The translations under genes were made by a program, and so were the position numbers. A stretch of DNA of 64,000 nt from Dipetalonema caudispina (lineage: Eukaryota > Nematoda > Chromadorea > Rhabditida > Onchocercidae), in contig JABVXV010000042.1 in the NCBI GenBank assembly GCA_013365325.1, positions 62,001-126,000 of the forward strand. Direction: 5' to 3'. This document shows positions 49,573 to 63,560 of the stretch, one piece after another. Within the stretch, counting starts at the first letter, position 1; the number at the start of each line of letters is the position of its first letter. A model generated the notes under the pieces. The model was not told the DNA's origin. It searched no databases and worked only from the letters and a program-made list of their open reading frames with translations.

Positions 49573-50618
49573 CTGTAAGTCGCATATTTAATAACCTTTT
49601 TGGAAAAGTCCCTTTGTTAAAACTCAAAAAAAAGTGAAGTAATCCTTTGATTAAATTATAAGTTATTGGGAAAATGAATACTTTCAAGTACGATATAGTA
49701 GTAGCATATGTAATAAAATTATTTGCAAAACAAATCATGAAGCTATCCCAAGACATCTGGACGCGGCATGTTAACTAGTTTATATCTTCATTCCGACAAT
49801 GTTTTGCAGTTACAGCTCGCTTCAACTGATAAATGAGCATCAAATCAAATTCTGTCGAGCATAAAGTGCTTCTCCCATTGCGTAAGTGAATCTGCGAAAA
49901 CTTAATGGTTGACTTATTCGGGACAGCAGCTAGCTATTTCAAAAAATGAGTGCCTGCCATTCACTCCACCTCCGAATATTTAAACGCAAGAAAGCTAAAG
50001 TGCTTCGAATTACTAATAATGACTAACTATAAGGATTCAAAGAATAAATATAACAAGCAATGGAAAATTGGACTTTACAAAACATCATTAATATATTTGA
50101 TCACTACTGGCTACCCGGAATAATATAGTTAAATTCACCGCAAGCCAGAACACAATACTACTGCTTAGAATGTTAGATCGGGACAAGACACTAAATCCAG
50201 GAATTCTTTGGAGTAATATCGACTACAACATTGTTTCGTCAAACGTTGCCCGAATATTTTGAAGAGAAGATGAACACCCTGAACGAATCGAGAAAAGTCA
50301 TTCTTCACTAGAGTATCTAAAACAACTGTAATCTCAACGTATTATGGTGATATTCCTTATCCTCCAAGTATCTAGCACCATTTTTAAACTAGCTTTATTA
50401 TGATTCCGCTCACAGTTCTAAATTTCATGAACAATTTTGATACTATTACTAAAATCGGCGTTGTTTAGTCCACATGTCAGCGATTCATGACATACTTGAT
50501 GTTCTACTATGAGAGTAGGTTCACAAATAGGTAAACTAGCTAAGGTTATAAAAAGCGAGAAGGCAGCAGTAACAGAAACAACAACAGCATTGTTAGTCAA
50601 GTACAACCCAAGCTAACA

Positions 50619-53600
50619 CTACCGAGCCCAAGTTGGTGTACTCTGTTGACGGCTCATTTTAGATAACACACGAATCAGTGCTTCGTTTTCCACTCGTAGC
50701 GAATCATTGCTTTTCTCCAACTTTTTCAATTCCTAAGTTAACATGATGAACTTGCTTTAAATAAAATGAAAAAAGATTTTCGAAAAAGCTTGAAGGAAGT
50801 TTAACATCCAATTCTTCAAGGAGCTTAAAACTCAATTTTTCATGGACCATTCAGTCTATTCTATACTAAATCTTATATTTTTCAGATGATGACAATACTG
50901 CTAAGTGGCGTCGTCGCTAATATAAAAAGAGATTCTTTGAGTTCTAAACGAGCACAATTTTAACGTTATCAAGGCTGCATCTCTCATGGCTAGGAAAATT
51001 ATATGATATTACTTGTATGAAACAAGTGAGCAAATGGAATGATAACACTTCACAAGATAAACACGTATATTTTCCAATTTTATAACAGGAATTTTCAAGT
51101 TTTTTTATGGATGAAATGAATTACAATTGGAAAAAAGGATTCAAAACAACCTCAATTTCGTACTGCATTTCGGCAATTCGTTGTTCATAGTTATGTCGTT
51201 CACGATCGCTCATTGATGTTGATGATGAAGATTTGTTAAGTGATGGCAGTGATGTAAGCCGTCCTCCGACACTACATTTCAGTAATGAAATGTTATTTGT
51301 TGAATTCGATTTCTAAATAATGAACAGTACTGAGGCACTGCGGTTAATAAAAATAATATTACCTCAAATTAAAACTTTGTACAGAATGGTTACAAAAAAT
51401 GTCTTATGCTTTTTAGTGGCTGCCACTTCGATTTACTGAATTGTTCCTGGTTAAGCTAACCAGGTTTAAAGTAGTCCCCAAACAGTATGAATTGATCCTA
51501 CGGCCGAAACAACAACCATAATTTGGATGAAAAAAAGATTATATTTTGGGGAGAATTACAGAAGTAACAACATATCATGAATGGAATAACAAAAAACAAA
51601 TAGTAGAAAATTCAATCATCAGTGAAATAATAGGAAATGGAAGTAGAGATGCTCAAAACAAAAATAAAGGGGAACCGTTACAAATAACTATAACTTCATA
51701 AATTTAATTAAATACCAGACACTGCCATATCATTGCCATCTAAACATATAAATATTAGATCCAAATTAAACATTTCAGGTTAAAAAAAGACAACTCCATT
51801 CATTTGATCTACCCTTACAATGGTAGATATTTTGTTTATATGTGTTTACAATAAAAATAGAATAACCTCTAGCGACAATTCTTCAATCCTGCGTCGTAAT
51901 CTCTCAGTTTCCTGTTTTTCCTTTTCATATAGTGCTTTGTAATCCACAGCTATTTCCTGACATTTCGCTCTGCTATTAAGCATTTGAAATGAAGCTGTTG
52001 TAGCTGTACCTCCACCAATATGTATCGAATTAGTCTAAAACAAACTAGAGAAAAAATTTTGAAAAAATAAACGAAAGTGATAATTTCTATGTAAAATAAG
52101 GCGGTTTCTCGTCAAGGTAGGGTTAATTAATTTTCTGGTAATAATGGGTAGTGTGAATCTCGGCAATCGTTTGACGTATGATATTTTTCTGAAGATACAA
52201 AGTAAGTTCCATCTAAAATTCCAATAAGTTATGCTCTTACTGTACTTGCAGAGAAGAAAAGTGGAACCAATAAAGAATAAACTGAAACGAACAGAAACGA
52301 GCACAAAGTACTCTACCAATCACAAAGTCCTGCTATCATTGAAAACATGTTATATGTTACTTTGAAAAAACCGAATTCGGAAATTTTGTAGAACAGTAAT
52401 GACCTTCTCAGATGTTTACATTACAAATATATGCAAATTACGACATACTTGAGTGGTCTTTACTTTACCGGTAAGAGCAGCCTGAGTATAAGCAATGGTT
52501 GTAAGAGCATTGTCTTTAAAGTTGTAGGAAGTAGTAGCAGTGACAGGATTTGAGAGATCGACAATGGGAGACGATGGTGTGGTTGCATTGATTGCAGATA
52601 TGTCACCACCACTTTTTTGCATTGAATCATCCGATGTCTCCTCGCTTTGAAGATCGTCAATTCGGACTGGACCTGTCACACGCCGTGTTGTTCTTGGAAC
52701 CTATGATGAAACAATGTATTTCAAACTAAAATTCAAATGCTTTTACAAACATGCCAATAAATCGACTTTTGAGATAGATTAAGCAAATAATTAAATAAAT
52801 CAACCTGAGCAGTCCACAAAGAACAATCTTTGCTTACTTGTGATCGACGACGAACAACAGAAAGCGATTGACCAGGGGAGTATGTCTTAACATCAAAGTC
52901 TTTCCTTTCTTCGCCACCTCTTTTTTCGATTTCATGCGGTGGAGTGGATTCCTGGAAAATTGCTACGCTTCTTTAGAGGTATAACAAAAAAACACTTGTA
53001 AACACCAACTTCAGATTTTCGCAAATTTTACTGTCCCGCCAGTCGTTGAGTTATAAAAAATAAGCAGGAAAGTAATTCCATTCCAGTATAAATGATATAT
53101 GTAATGGAGGTAGTAAAATGTAGCATATCTATAATAAATTTTCTAAACTATACTGGTCAGTACGCTACTGGAAAGACATTATAAGTATTAAAGAACTACG
53201 GTAGTATATGCGGCTTGCAATCTTGCTATGCAAGGCGTCAAGAATACTTTTTCCACCATCTACAAACATTAAATTCATCAATAATGCAAACAGCTGATCA
53301 TACCAACGAAGAAGAAGAGCTTTTTCCATTCCTTTGTATTTCATTCTCCCTTTCTCTCTCCTTGTCATCACGCCGAGCAGTCAGCGCTGTGGCGACGCGC
53401 AGTTGCTCTCGAGTTACCCCTTGAGTCGATCTAATATGTACAATACTGTATTTATCAATTTTTAAATTTCGATAATTACAAACGGTATGGGATCCTTATG
53501 GTATTGTCTTTCATGCTACAAACAGGCCAACGTACGTCAAACGTAGTTATTGTATTCTTCCTCTTTTTGCTCCTATTCTACCCTTCCATTCAAGACCTAC

Positions 53601-56600
53601 ATACCCACCATATAACTGTAGCAATTTAGGTTTTAATAAAATTAATAAATATGTCTTAGTTAATGTACCTGCGAGAGTCTCTTTGCCGTTTTGCTCTACT
53701 TCGTCGTTCAGCTTCACTTTCATTTGGCATATTTGGTTCCATCGGTGGTGTTGCAAGTGATCCCCTCAAACGAAAGCACTAATTATAATACTAACAGTTC
53801 ATAATTAATTCATCTAGGATACAATAAACTTCAATTTCAGGAGTCATCCGGGATTCTAATAATGTACTAACTTTAAGTCATCCAAACTCCAAAGTTTTTC
53901 TCAAAACAACAGGTAATGTGAATAAAAAGTAGATCACAGTCCAAACTACAGGAGTATACCGTATACCATGGCCAATATTGATGGAATCTAATCACTGATG
54001 AAGTGTTGTCATCAGGAAAATAAAACATATAAACAAATAAAAACAATATGCTCTCATGCGATAGTTAAACTTTAAATTAAAGCAAATCGAGAGTATACAG
54101 GTACGTTAGACTACGAAATGAAAGAGTCGATAGGGCCTAGTACGCGGGCTGTATTAATTCTTCTTTCACAAGATTGCTTGTCTCGACTATGCTGGATCAT
54201 TCAAATATTAAGATCAAGTCCATTTGAAACTACGAATGCTATCATTAACAGTGGTAACTTCCTCCCACTCAAATATTTTATCAAGTACTGGGAAAGGTAG
54301 CAATTATGCAAAGTCAAAGCATAGTCAAATGAATGCTTAAAAGCTTCAAGCTATAAAGACAACGTCTTCACCACTTAAGGTTGAACCATTTAATGTGTTC
54401 ACCATTCAAGACAATAATAGCTCAAAACAGGCATAGGCAGTGAATGATTTACTTAAGTATCTGAAACAGATGCATGATTCCACTCTTCTTCTTTGTCTAC
54501 TATTTAGTTAAATACTATAGAACTCAGAAAACATGGCAAAAATTTACCTTTCACAAAAGCTTTCAAAAGGTTAGCATCAGGAAAAAAATGCAATTGTAGA
54601 AATACTTGAGCAATAAAGCATTGTAATTTTAATTTGAAAACAACAGACGACGAACAAAAACAACAAAAAAGATATGAAGCACCTCGATAAAGATGATACA
54701 GTAGTCTGCAATGAACAAGCACTCGTAATTGGTTGACTTCTGTTGACGGTACTGGTAGCAGCCTGTCGCACAGCAGCTTGGAAATGCGCAAAAGCCGGAT
54801 GTAGCGGGCCTTTGATTGCTGAACTACGATACAAAGGCATCCATGGGACAGATGTTGATGTTGATCGCTGCAGGCTAACACTAAATTTGTCGTTTTTTTT
54901 TTTTCTTTTGAAATAAAGAATCAAGACCACATTTCAGAAAAAACTTATTGGTAGCTGAAAATAAAGGCACGCTGTGTCATGCGACAAAAAAAATTCATGC
55001 AAACTAATGAACATTAGTTTGGAAAAAAGATTAGTAAAGCATAAATACACTTGCAATATTCCGCGTTTCCATCATAGTCTATTGCAAACGAACGACCACT
55101 ACTTCTCTTATTGAAGAATAATAAGGTTGCATGGGATATCTCCAGAATGAACAGCGATGAATCTCTTATGCAATTCTTGACAAAAAAAATCAAGCTAACC
55201 GCAAGGTCGAGTTTTTCAACACTTTGATCTAATTTCTTTATAAAACTACAATTGTCCATCCATGTGTGCAGTGGAAAGACTCAAAGGAAAACAAAAAGTC
55301 GTGGAATAACTGGACAAGAACAAAAAATATAAAAAAAATATAAATACATTCCAAATCTTAGTAAGTTATAAATTCAGCGGATTTAAGAGAAATTACTAAT
55401 ACTGTGCGACAACTAAGCTTAAAAAGACTATTACCAAAGATTGATGCTTGAGTTGAGAGTGCTCAAAACTTGATGATGAGAAGTTAGAAAGAGTCCTGGC
55501 AGTTGAGAAAGTTCAGCAAGTAACACGTGCAGAAATAATTTCTTAAGAATCTCCTCCGAAACAAAAACAGTAATTCAGCGAAAATCTAATAATCCTTGAT
55601 AACGAAATAAGAGAAAAAAGGAGGCTTTCGAAAGCAGAAGCAACAAAAACACGAAAAGAAGCCGGAGGAACTATCCTCCACAACATAAGCTTTAGTCTCC
55701 GCTACAACAATATGAAGTTGCTTTTCCGTATCATGTAGGAATAATCCAAAATTAATGAGAAGTAATAAATCATTCACTTACGATTTACTGAAACGGGTCG
55801 ACGGCTCTAAGGAAGCTGTTGTCGTTGTAAATTCTTTTTCTGCAGAATGACCTTTAAGCCACGGCTGATTCTGCGGCAATGCAATTGACGAATTAGAATC
55901 AGTACTCGCAGACCGTGACGTTAGACTGCTCTGAAACCATACATTTTAGTATGTCAAAGCTAAGGAATATGATAGTGCACTGCAGTTTACCAGCTGTAAA
56001 AACGATTGATACATAGATACCAATTCACAGATATATCCACATGTTTATATGTCAATGTATCTGTGAATCTACACCACTTTATTCGCCAACCCAACTTAAA
56101 TGAATTCATAATGCATAATATCTTTTCACAATACCAGCAAAAAAATTACCATATCGTAATAACAATAAATGAATAAAAGAAAAGAAGGCAGTGTAAAGTA
56201 GGTAGGAAGATATGAAATGTATATTTTTCGGATGAGTTATTCTATAGTCGCTTAACATTAACAATAATAAAATTCAATAAACAAGTGACTTTACAGAGAA
56301 ACATTGCAGATTACAGGGCAATGAGGACTATTCGGTCGCCAGGTACAATATATTTCTCATAGTGATGTCTGCACGCCATTCTATCTACTAGCCAATTTTA
56401 GTGGTCCGGATTTTGTCTTATCCAACCGAATTAAAGTTTGGAAAAAAAAAGAACTGTACTTTTTTACATCGACGGAATTTAGATAATTCCTGCTTTATAC
56501 AATCGTGCATTATGCAAAACTAACGACGGTTGTAGATGATGAAGGTGAAGTTGAATTCCGCACCACCTCTGACGAAGACTTCGATTCGTTTACGATTGCT

Positions 56601-59600
56601 GAAGCAATAGGAGCAGGAGGAGATAGAACTGTCGAAGCTGCAACACGTGCCAATCTATCCTCCATTGTTAGGGTTCTTTTTTGATCAAACTCGGAAAAAG
56701 TAACTGACATGGATGCAGATGATCCACTCTTATCCATATCACTACTCTTAGATTCAGCAATCGAAGCAGTTTTTTCTTCGCTACAACTTTCGCTATTTGA
56801 TTTGGAAGACGACCTGAATTGTAAATATTCACAGAAATTAGCGGTATGCCATCCATGTTATATTCTCCAACACGACCTAATCAATATCTCGAAAGTGAGC
56901 AATTGTAGACTGTAGTTAAAGGATTGTTTTCTATCAATTTAAAACACTTTTTATCAATTACCATAGTTACCATCCACTTACACCAAAACGAGAGAAAGAA
57001 AACAAAACACATATGCATCCCTTCCTAATTTTCATATGACAAGAGCTATTCCACTAAGCAAACGGATCGGAAGTATTTCTATACTCAAAGCTAAAAATGT
57101 TTAAAGACATACCTCTCTTCTTCAGAAGGAGACTCAGAAATATCAGGCTGCTGCTGTTTCACAGGAAACGGTAATCGAACTTCTACGGATGGAGATGGAG
57201 ACTTATCCTCAATAACGAATGAGTAATCACCTTCCTTAAGCTCTTTTTTTTCATCTTGTTCATCCAATTTCGTTTTCTTTGTCTTTTCTTCTGTAGACAT
57301 TCTTAGAACAGAAGTAGTCGAACCAGCTCTATAAAAATTTTTTAAAGTAAAGATCAAGAATGATACACCAAGCAAGAGAGAAATCTATTCCATTAAATTC
57401 AGCAATTATACGGTTGGACAACTTAACAATTTGAAAGAAATGGTTTAATTAGGCACACTAATTAGGCACATTTCACGTGACATTATCTCAAGTTAGGACT
57501 ATGTCACGCAAATCAAAATAAATAACTGGTACTTTTGCTTAAATTCCTTCTTAGGAATCAACCAATAAATTAAGGACTTTAAAAATTAACACCTTTTAAG
57601 TGGTGTGTTAGAATGTACCAACACACTGACAGAATTGTTAGAAGTCAATCTCAACCGTTCCTTTTCTTGCATTCCTTCTAAGTATTCAACAATATCTTTA
57701 TCAGCAACATTTAAAACTGTTTCACCCTGCAAGTATGTACAAATTAACACAGTTCAATTCAACGCTTAATTACTTATCTATTTCAGACTGCTACTAAAAT
57801 TAGACATGCCAGCTGATTTAATCCGTAAACTCAAAAAATAGGTTTTTGAATCTTAAGTTAGAGTTACCTTCTATCGTTTGTTTTTATCTACTCTACTTCT
57901 ACTTATTAGACCATCTTTCAAACAGAATTACAACTGTTTAAGATGTTTCACATTAATGCAATGTCCCGCACCAAGAAAAAAAAAAGCCATGTCTGCAAAA
58001 TGTACTATATGGTACTAACATTATTTGTAAGTTCGGAAAAGGAGGCACCATTCTGAATAAGAATAGCAGCAGCTTCATGCTCAGCCCAATGTGCAGCAGC
58101 ATGAAGCGGGGTCCAACCATCACGATCACGACAATTTACATCAGCACCAGCTTTAAGCAATAGCTTTATTACATCATTATACCTAAAATAGCTTAACTGA
58201 TGATACTTCTATGTCTCTTCAAGAGGAAGCAGGTAATAATTTATGGGTAAGGAAGAATAAATCAACAGCGATGAGAAAAAAAAGATTCGCAAAGTGTAAT
58301 ATTAGTTTCGATTCAATTTTAAATGCCACAAAGCCATATTTCAATATAAGGGATGATTTAAAAGTTAAAATGATAAACAAAATGTGGGTGAGGAAAGTGA
58401 AAGGAAGATATTCCCACGGAAGACAGAGTTGTATTGCTGATAACAAGAAACTGCGGAACTAGTATTATGAGCCACAACAACCAAGTGTTACTAGTTGCAA
58501 AATAAATTCAAACATTAAACATTTGCAGTTCTCAGTCAAAACGTATTTCCAATATATAATTTTCTGAAAACTTTATTCTCTCGTAATGAAATGAATAAAA
58601 ACCCTTTTGCGGCTGCGACATGAAGCGCTGTAGCACCAGTTCGAGAATGAGGGTGGTCATGCATTTCACCATCTTTCAACCACTGCTCTGCATCACGTCT
58701 CATTATTGCTAATTCTCTGTAAAACACATTGGTACAATATAGGCCTTTGAAAAGAAATTAGAGCAATTGAAACTAATTTTTTCTTGAAACCTAAAACTTG
58801 AAGTCTTTGATTATGTTGCTACAACTGCCATATATTTGAAGATAGAAGCATGGTTACAAACCTGATACTACCGCGCACGGATTAAATAAATAATGCTCAC
58901 TTAGAGTGGAGAGATATTTCTCCTTCAAAATCCGCTGGTTAAACTAGAAAAGATTTTGAATAATATACTGTATTAACGCACAAAATGAATGTCTTTACCT
59001 ATTTCGGCATTCATCAGGATTGATGCCTTGTCGTTGATGTTCCTCCTCCAGAGCTAAGCGACAGTCATCTTCCTCTGCTAAATCTACAGCTAATTCCTTA
59101 TCGCTATTCGTTACAGAAAGATCAGCACCCTCCGTACACAGATACTCGACTAAATCAACATTTCCACAACAAGCTGCTGCATGTAACGGAGTCCAACCTA
59201 AAGTAAGTGAATTTTTCTTTGTTTAAAAACACAAGGAAAAATTTCTTGAATAAGAACTAAAGATGCTCTTAGCTAGAAAAGGTAGATAAAAGTTTCATCA
59301 TGGAAACGAGCATGTTCATCTAGCAAACTAAGAGGTCTAAGAACTAGGATACAATTTTCCTGCTTAAGGAATATCAAGAGAGACAGAAAGAGTTATAAAC
59401 ATGAAGATGCAGGAGGGTCATGACCATTAATCTATAGCAAACAAAGTAAAGAAAATCACATGAACAAACCTTCATTATCTTGTGCATTAACGTTAGCTCC
59501 ATGCTCCACTAAAAACTGCACCATCTTTGGTTTACCATCGATGACTGCCTTAAATATAATTTGAATGAGTACTTACTGAAATATCACAAATTAAAAACTG

Positions 59601-62069
59601 CACTTCAGTTATACCATCTTTCTCATCCATAAATATTGTAAGCTGGAGCGCTAACTTTAATCTGCATATGAATAGTTGTGACTTTTGTTAAGATTTTTTG
59701 GACTCGATAAAAAGGATGATCACTCAATATTCGGAGTAGCAATCAATTAGGAATCAAAAAATTTTAAAATCTTCAGAAGGTATCAACTATCAAAAACACC
59801 GCTATTATCAAGGCAATGAAATCTACAATAATTGAAAAGCCTAATTGTAAAAATCCTCCAAAGACATTTTGGAAGGGAAAAGTTTGCTTATTTTGACTAC
59901 TGAAATCTTTCAAATCACTTTGCAGTTTGCAAATAGAAAGTTGCAAATAGCATTTTATCAGCAATTAACTGGTGAAAAGAAAGCAGAAATTAGACTTGAG
60001 CTCGTCGGGAAAAAAATGAACAAACAATCAAGTTATTTACAACTTATGGCATGAAAAATTACCGTCAATTAAGAAACTGCATGACAAAACTACCTGATGT
60101 AAGGCTGTGAGGCCATCCACTGTAGTAGTATTAATATTGGCACCATCGTCAAGTAATGTCCGTACTTCCTCCAAGTCACCACTTAAGCAAGCACTTAGAA
60201 AAATGTCCTCGTCCTATAAAGCCTTTTTAGCTTTTAAACATCAGTTACTATATACAGCCTCCCACTGTTATTACAAAATTCGCTTGCTGAATGCTCCATC
60301 AGTAGCTGAGTACAAAAAAATTCCACAATGCAATGAAACAAGAAATCATGACTTAAGCTTCGGATTAGATCATCTTGCATCAGTTTATAGCAACAGTGTT
60401 GACGCGAAATTTTACTAATTCAATAAAACAATACGACAGCTACAAGCAAGCAGTTATTACTAATCAGTTTTTGATGCACGTCAATTGGCCTACCGTAAAC
60501 TTGACTTTCGATTCCCGACTAAGCTTTCGAACCGATGGTAAACGATTCGTTTCTGATGTTTCCCATTTTACCAGCTGCTCCTGGAATAAAACACGGTAAA
60601 AGTAAAAATTTTGAGACTTTCAGTAAAACTTCCAGTTTAAAAATTCAGAAAGGTCCATTGGCAAATCCATCTCAACTTCTTCCCTTAAACACTGCCATAT
60701 TCCTTGTGAAACGGTAGATGATATCGTTTATGGCGACAAAAGGACACGATTTTCTTTTTCAATTCAAATAAAAATAGCCTATTTTGACCTTTCTCCAACA
60801 AACAAAAGCACATCAAACAAACAAAACTGAACAACGTTTCTTTATCTAATAAAGTATAAAAACTGAGTCGACAAATAAATATTACATGAGGAGATATTAT
60901 TTAAACAAACTAAGACGAAATCAAATTAACAGTAAGGGGCAAACCAGCTGATATTTTTCAGCCGAGTTTCGCTTATCCTTTTACTGTCTTTCTGCGGGAA
61001 GGAAATGATCTGCTATAGTGATACCTACACTTACGTAATAATACCAAAAAAATAAGCATTAATAAAACATTATCGGATCCTATTAAGCATCGTGGAAAGA
61101 AAAAAAAAAATCAAAAACGAAGAACAGACTTCGCAAAGGAATATTCTAATTCATTAGTACTGACTCTCGAAGATTTCTAGATTAGGGCGAGACAAAAAGG
61201 GAATAATAAGATGCAAATGATTCAAAGTTGATTCATTTTCGCTAAATGAAACATCTTTATTTAGTTTATGCAAAAAAGTATAATGCATCATTTCTCTGCT
61301 TAAGGAAAAAAATATTAGAATTGCTGATTGAAAAGAAGCTTTCATATTATCCAGAATTAACTCAATAAAATACGAGTTGTGCGAATATCATTATCTCTAA
61401 CCACTTAATACAGATCAAAATGTTATTTACCAGTGGATTTTCTAGTATTACAAAGTCCATGCTCCAAGAATTTGATTCGCGAACCTGCACAGAAGCCAAC
61501 CCCTTGTACATTTTTAGTATAGCTAAACTCATTTACTTTAAAATCTAAAATGCTTTAAAGACTGAAGGACAGATAGGAGACTGCACCATCGAGAAAAATA
61601 ATTTCACTGTTATAGCATGGGAAACAAAAAAACTCACATTTGTGACTCTAACAAAAAATACCCTCGTCTATTAACCAAACATCACTATGAAGCACTATCA
61701 GATTTATTTGAACTAACAATTTAAATATATTTTAAAACTCGAAGTATAAAGTATTCACATCCGCGTTGAAATTTAATAGAAACTTATAGAACTTGCAGCA
61801 GAAAAATAAAAATGACGTAATTTGATTCCACATTTTGGTAAAAGAATGAATAGTTCCTTTTCAATATCCATAACCATTAAAAACATGAAAATCATGAGAA
61901 AGTAAGCCATATATTCAATATAACTAAAAATATGCGGAAAAAAATGAAAACATACTTTTCGCTTCCAGAGAACATTATTGGCCAAAATATTTTTGTTCTG
62001 TTGAAGGAAAGCGAAATGGGATGCTTCCAATGCGACATCTGAATCCTCTCTCACCATTCCACTATTCAT
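50619..62069 (-). CDS. mel-11: Myosin phosphatase targeting subunit (MYPT/PPP1R12A)
   Basis: Nineteen exons: 61956-62069, 60494-60580, 60094-60213, 59470-59548, 58999-59197, 58603-58716, 58020-58182, 57593-57726, 57113-57328, 56525-56813, 55782-55930, 54683-54874, 53669-53764, 53304-53430, 52838-52951, 52449-52700, 51867-52034, 51151-51312, 50619-50732. All phases agree; 962 residues. The PP1-binding motif KVKF is at 63-66, ankyrin repeats run from about 68 to 330 (for example TALHVAAAKG, GWTPLHAAA), then a Ser/Thr-rich middle. The Rho-kinase site RRSTQGVT is intact (Thr653, split across exons 13/14), and RRVTG (Thr740) may be the second one. The C terminus is coiled coil. Known role: targets PP1 to myosin light chain and opposes Rho kinase contraction. 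The start ATG at 62069 gives a 38-residue N-terminal exon with no family counterpart I know; it is phase-compatible but less certain. Confidence 0.95.
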
Positions 62070-62929
62070 TCGTTTTTTATATCGAAACAACAAATACACT
62101 AGTGTAAATAGTAAAACACGAATAAAGAGAAGAAAAAGCGATTTGATTCAGGCAAATTGGCTGTTTAATCAGAAGTATATCCAAAGGGATGACGATTACA
62201 CATTACAGTTCCGGGATGCCATCGAGAATGTCGTATCGTGCCTTGTTACTGTTTGTCCTTTTCTTTTCACAATTAATGTTACTATTCTTGTCAGTACCTC
62301 AAATTATGCTCTCGTTAAGAATTAAATCGAAAACTGTATGAGACTGATTTTTCGAGATTGAACCGCTACGAATAATTTAGGGATAGTACAAAATAAGCCC
62401 AAGAGACTGGAACTCGCGGTTCTTTTCTCCACCTCGATAACATTACAACCGCTCACTATAATGATACACTGACATCTCTCGACAACCAAGACATCTCAGA
62501 ATTCTGACACTGCAGTGTATCTTGAAATTCCCAGCAGCAGTGACTGCAGTATTTCGATACTGCTAGCGAAATAAGCACCATTAATTGCATTAAAAAATAG
62601 AACTACAAATTACAATAAAAATGCTATAAAAGTTGACAATACGATGACAACAGAGACATTCACTTATTTCACTACTGCAAGGGCGACCGCGCGAAGCATT
62701 GTCGTCGTGTCAAGGGTCCCTCTTGACAACTCCTTCCACCCACACCAATCAACTAACAAACCCCTCTTCTTCCTCCTCTTCAAAATCACTCTTTTCTTCC
62801 TATCCAAGAACTCTAAAATCGCCCTCTTATATGACAACTCTCTGAATTCCACACCTCTATCTTTTCTATATATGCATTAGATCTGTCTATATGTCAAGAT
62901 AGGTGTATCTGTAGGAGTAGGTATGTATA

Positions 62930-63110
62930 TGCATGCATGTGTGTGCGTGTATGTGTGTGTGTGTGTCTGCATACGTGTATGTGGTTATAATATGGCTATG
63001 CGTGTAGGACAAGTATATATTCATGTGGGTATACATACGTAAAATACATACATGTGCGTGTTTGTGTAGATATGCATGTGTATGTCTGCGCATGTGCATT
63101 ATATTGTTAA
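62930..63110. repeat. TG-rich microsatellite region
   Basis: Imperfect (TG)n with interspersed CA, TA and CG steps over about 180 bp; purest part 62938-62970. The minus-strand frame is His/Thr/Tyr-rich and artefactual. Confidence 0.9.
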
Positions 63111-63239
63111 CTATATTACCCAATATTCCGATTTTTCTCCTCCACCTGCTCCTCCCGCCGTACTATGTCGTTATTGACGCTCTCTCAATGTAATAAATCG
63201 CCGTACAGTCTATCACTCATCACTATTTATTTACAATTT

Positions 63240-63560
63240 GCATCACGACCATTATCGTTGTTACCACCATTATAATTATTAATTACTAGTGTCCTTATCA
63301 TCACTATCACTGCCACTAACATCGTTATCATCATCATCATCACTGCTGTTAATGTCTTTATCACCGCCTCTGCTACTACTATCGTTATCACATTTGTTAT
63401 GATTATCACTTAGCATCATCGTATTATTACCATCATCAACACCGTCATCATTATCTTGATCATCACTAACCGCTATCATTATAGCTCTCATTAGTGTAAT
63501 TACCCTCGATATCACTACTACTATCATTATTTCTTTATTTATTATCCTCACCGTCAATAT
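63240..63560. repeat. ATC-rich degenerate trinucleotide region
   Basis: Irregular ATC/ATT/ACT triplets over about 320 bp, giving Asp- or Ile/Thr-rich frames on the minus strand. Simple-sequence DNA rather than a gene. Confidence 0.8.

Noticed and set aside
60107..60717. Several plus-strand frames
   Set aside because: Antisense to MYPT exons 2 and 3, which carry KVKF and an ankyrin repeat.
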